Shown here: piece by piece, positions 5,400 through 6,617 of the stretch
Layout: the number at the start of each line of letters is the position of its first letter
How positions within the stretch are numbered: position 1 is the first letter of the stretch
Source: Alistipes sp.
GTDB lineage: Bacteria; Bacteroidota; Bacteroidia; Bacteroidales; Rikenellaceae
NCBI GenBank assembly: GCA_017501025.1
Contig: JAFVXS010000138.1
Location: 1-6,617 of the forward strand
DNA: 6,617 bases
Direction of reading: 5' to 3'
The notes under the pieces: model-generated
Database searches by the model: none
Told to the model about the DNA's origin: nothing
Seen by the model: the letters and a program-made list of their open reading frames with translations, nothing else
Position numbers and translations under genes: made by a program

Positions 5400-6617
5400 A
5401 TGAAAAAATTATTAACGTTTATGTCAGCAACATTGCTAATGATGGGTTGTGGCGACAACACAATTCCGCAGGTACAACTGCCTGAATTAGACACAACCAA
5501 CCCTTTGTTGGCGGAGTGGAACACCCCGCACCAAACACCTCCGTTCGACCTTATTCGTGCCGAGCACTATGAGCCTGCATTCGAGGCAGCCATCGCTATC
5601 AGCCGTTTGGAGGTAGATGCTATCGTGAATAATCCTGCAAAACCAACATTCGCAAATACGGTTGTAGCGTTGGAGAAACAGGGTGCATTACTCTCGCGAG
5701 TAGCAGGTCTCTTCTTCAACATCCGTGAGGCAGATTCGTCGAAGGAGTTGAACGAGATTGCTATGCGTGTTCAGCCAAAATTGACAGAGTTGAGCAACGA
5801 TATCGCTCTGAATGCCGAACTGTTCAAGCGAATCAAAGAGGTCTATCAAAATCCGGGCTGGTTCCTCTCGAAAGAGGACAAAAAGTTGTTGGAGGAGACC
5901 TATAACGACTTTGTTCGTGGTGGAGCAAACCTCTCGGACGAGGATAAGGCACTCTACCGCGAATACTCGTCGGAGTTGTCGTCGCTGACACTGAAATTTG
6001 GCGAAAATTCGCTCAATGCAACCAACGCTTTCTCGTACAATATCCGCAACCCTAAACTTGTGGCAGAGTTGCCGGAGTTTGTTCGTGAGAGTATGGCTCT
6101 CGATGCAAAAGCTCGTGGGGAGAAGGGTTGGACTCTTACATTGAAGGCTCCAAGTTATGTACCTTTTATGACCTACTCGTCGCAGCGTGATATCAAAGAG
6201 AAGGTTTGGCGAGCAAGCAATACCCGTGCGTTGGGTGGCGAATTCGACAATAGCGAGAATATCAGGCGTATTACGGAGTTGCGTCTGAAAATCGCTCGTC
6301 TGCTCGGTTACGAGTGTCACGCAGACTATGTTTTGGCGAACCGTATGGCAGAGAATACAGAGACCGTAAACGGATTCCTTGCCGAGTTGTTGGAGGCTAC
6401 AAAAGAGGCTGCCGATGCCGATTACAAAACTATCAACGACTATGCTGCATCGCTCGGATTTGAGGGTGAGTTGATGCCTTGGGATTTCGGCTATTACAGC
6501 GAGCGTTACAAGAAGGAGAAGTATGCAGTTAGCGACGAGCAAATCAAGCCATATTTGCAGTTGGAGAGCGTTAAGGAGGCTGTGTTTATGCTTGCAAATC
6601 GTCTTTACGGAATCACA
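5400..6617 (+). CDS. dcp: Second Dcp-type M3 metallopeptidase lipoprotein, 3'-partial
   Basis: The frame runs unbroken from the ATG at 5400 to the right edge, showing 406 codons of an expected roughly 690. It begins with a short lipoprotein signal peptide, MKKLLTFMSATLLMMGC, with Cys17 as the probable acylation site, followed by GDN and a linker. From NPLLAEWNTP onward it follows the upstream peptidase and Dcp closely: PPFDLI, PAFEAAI, AIVNNP, PTFANTVVALEKQGALLSRV, TYNDFVRGGANL, and at the edge VFMLANRLYGIT. The last visible residue (406) aligns with residue 405 of the upstream protein, so there is no net indel of note. The zinc motif HExxH would lie about 90 residues beyond the window, so catalytic competence cannot be checked. 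The 36-bp gap to the upstream stop holds no TAnnTTTG box or terminator, so co-transcription is likely. It probably digests peptides at the membrane alongside its paralogue. The symbol marks the family; which copy is the true orthologue of E. coli dcp is undecided. Confidence 0.9.
   Translation, partial: MKKLLTFMSATLLMMGCGDNTIPQVQLPELDTTNPLLAEWNTPHQTPPFDLIRAEHYEPAFEAAIAISRLEVDAIVNNPAKPTFANTVVALEKQGALLSRVAGLFFNIREADSSKELNEIAMRVQPKLTELSNDIALNAELFKRIKEVYQNPGWFLSKEDKKLLEETYNDFVRGGANLSDEDKALYREYSSELSSLTLKFGENSLNATNAFSYNIRNPKLVAELPEFVRESMALDAKARGEKGWTLTLKAPSYVPFMTYSSQRDIKEKVWRASNTRALGGEFDNSENIRRITELRLKIARLLGYECHADYVLANRMAENTETVNGFLAELLEATKEAADADYKTINDYAASLGFEGELMPWDFGYYSERYKKEKYAVSDEQIKPYLQLESVKEAVFMLANRLYGIT

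Noticed and set aside
5688..6542. 284-codon open frame on the minus strand opposite the second Dcp gene
   Set aside because: It arises for the same reason as the antisense frame over the first copy and lies over a strongly conserved M3 coding region. The composition is not protein-like.

Overview
The window looks like ordinary chromosome from a member of the Bacteroidota, most likely order Bacteroidales and possibly near Alistipes. The genus is a guess. The signs are several matches to the Bacteroidales -7 box (TAnnTTTG) just upstream of start codons, mostly poor Shine-Dalgarno sequences, a secreted DUF1566-like protein whose signal peptide ends in a TTAQ-type site, and lipoprotein-type Dcp peptidases. 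No mobile element, CRISPR array, rRNA or tRNA gene was seen.

Layout. At the left edge is the 3' part of a small membrane protein (2-289, +). Its 3' end overlaps by 17 bases a convergent two-gene chromate-transporter-family operon (1360 to 273, -). The two genes share an ATGA overlap, and each encodes a single CHR domain, as in the paired short-chain members of the family. A divergent intergenic region (1361-1509) carries one -7-like box for each direction. It leads to a secreted, probably periplasmic, DUF1566-like protein (1510-2130, +), which is followed by a good intrinsic terminator. The next gap, 2189-2339, holds a regular array of 9-bp units arranged as an inverted repeat. rsmE (3053 to 2340, -) encodes the 16S rRNA m3U1498 methyltransferase. 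Back to back with it starts a tandem pair of Dcp-type M3 metallopeptidase lipoproteins (3108-5363, and 5400 to beyond the right edge, +).

How the genes work together. The two CHR half-proteins probably form one heteromeric anion transporter. The two Dcp paralogues are colinear over the whole visible length and only 36 bp apart. They are probably one transcript encoding membrane-anchored peptidases that cut dipeptides from peptide C-termini outside the cytoplasm. rsmE is a housekeeping gene that shares a very compact promoter region with this peptidase operon.

I did not find a convincing previously undescribed system. The items most worth a second look are the 9-bp inverted-repeat array, the interlocked promoters between rsmE and the peptidase operon, the tandem Dcp lipoproteins, and the acidic C-terminal tail on the first of them.
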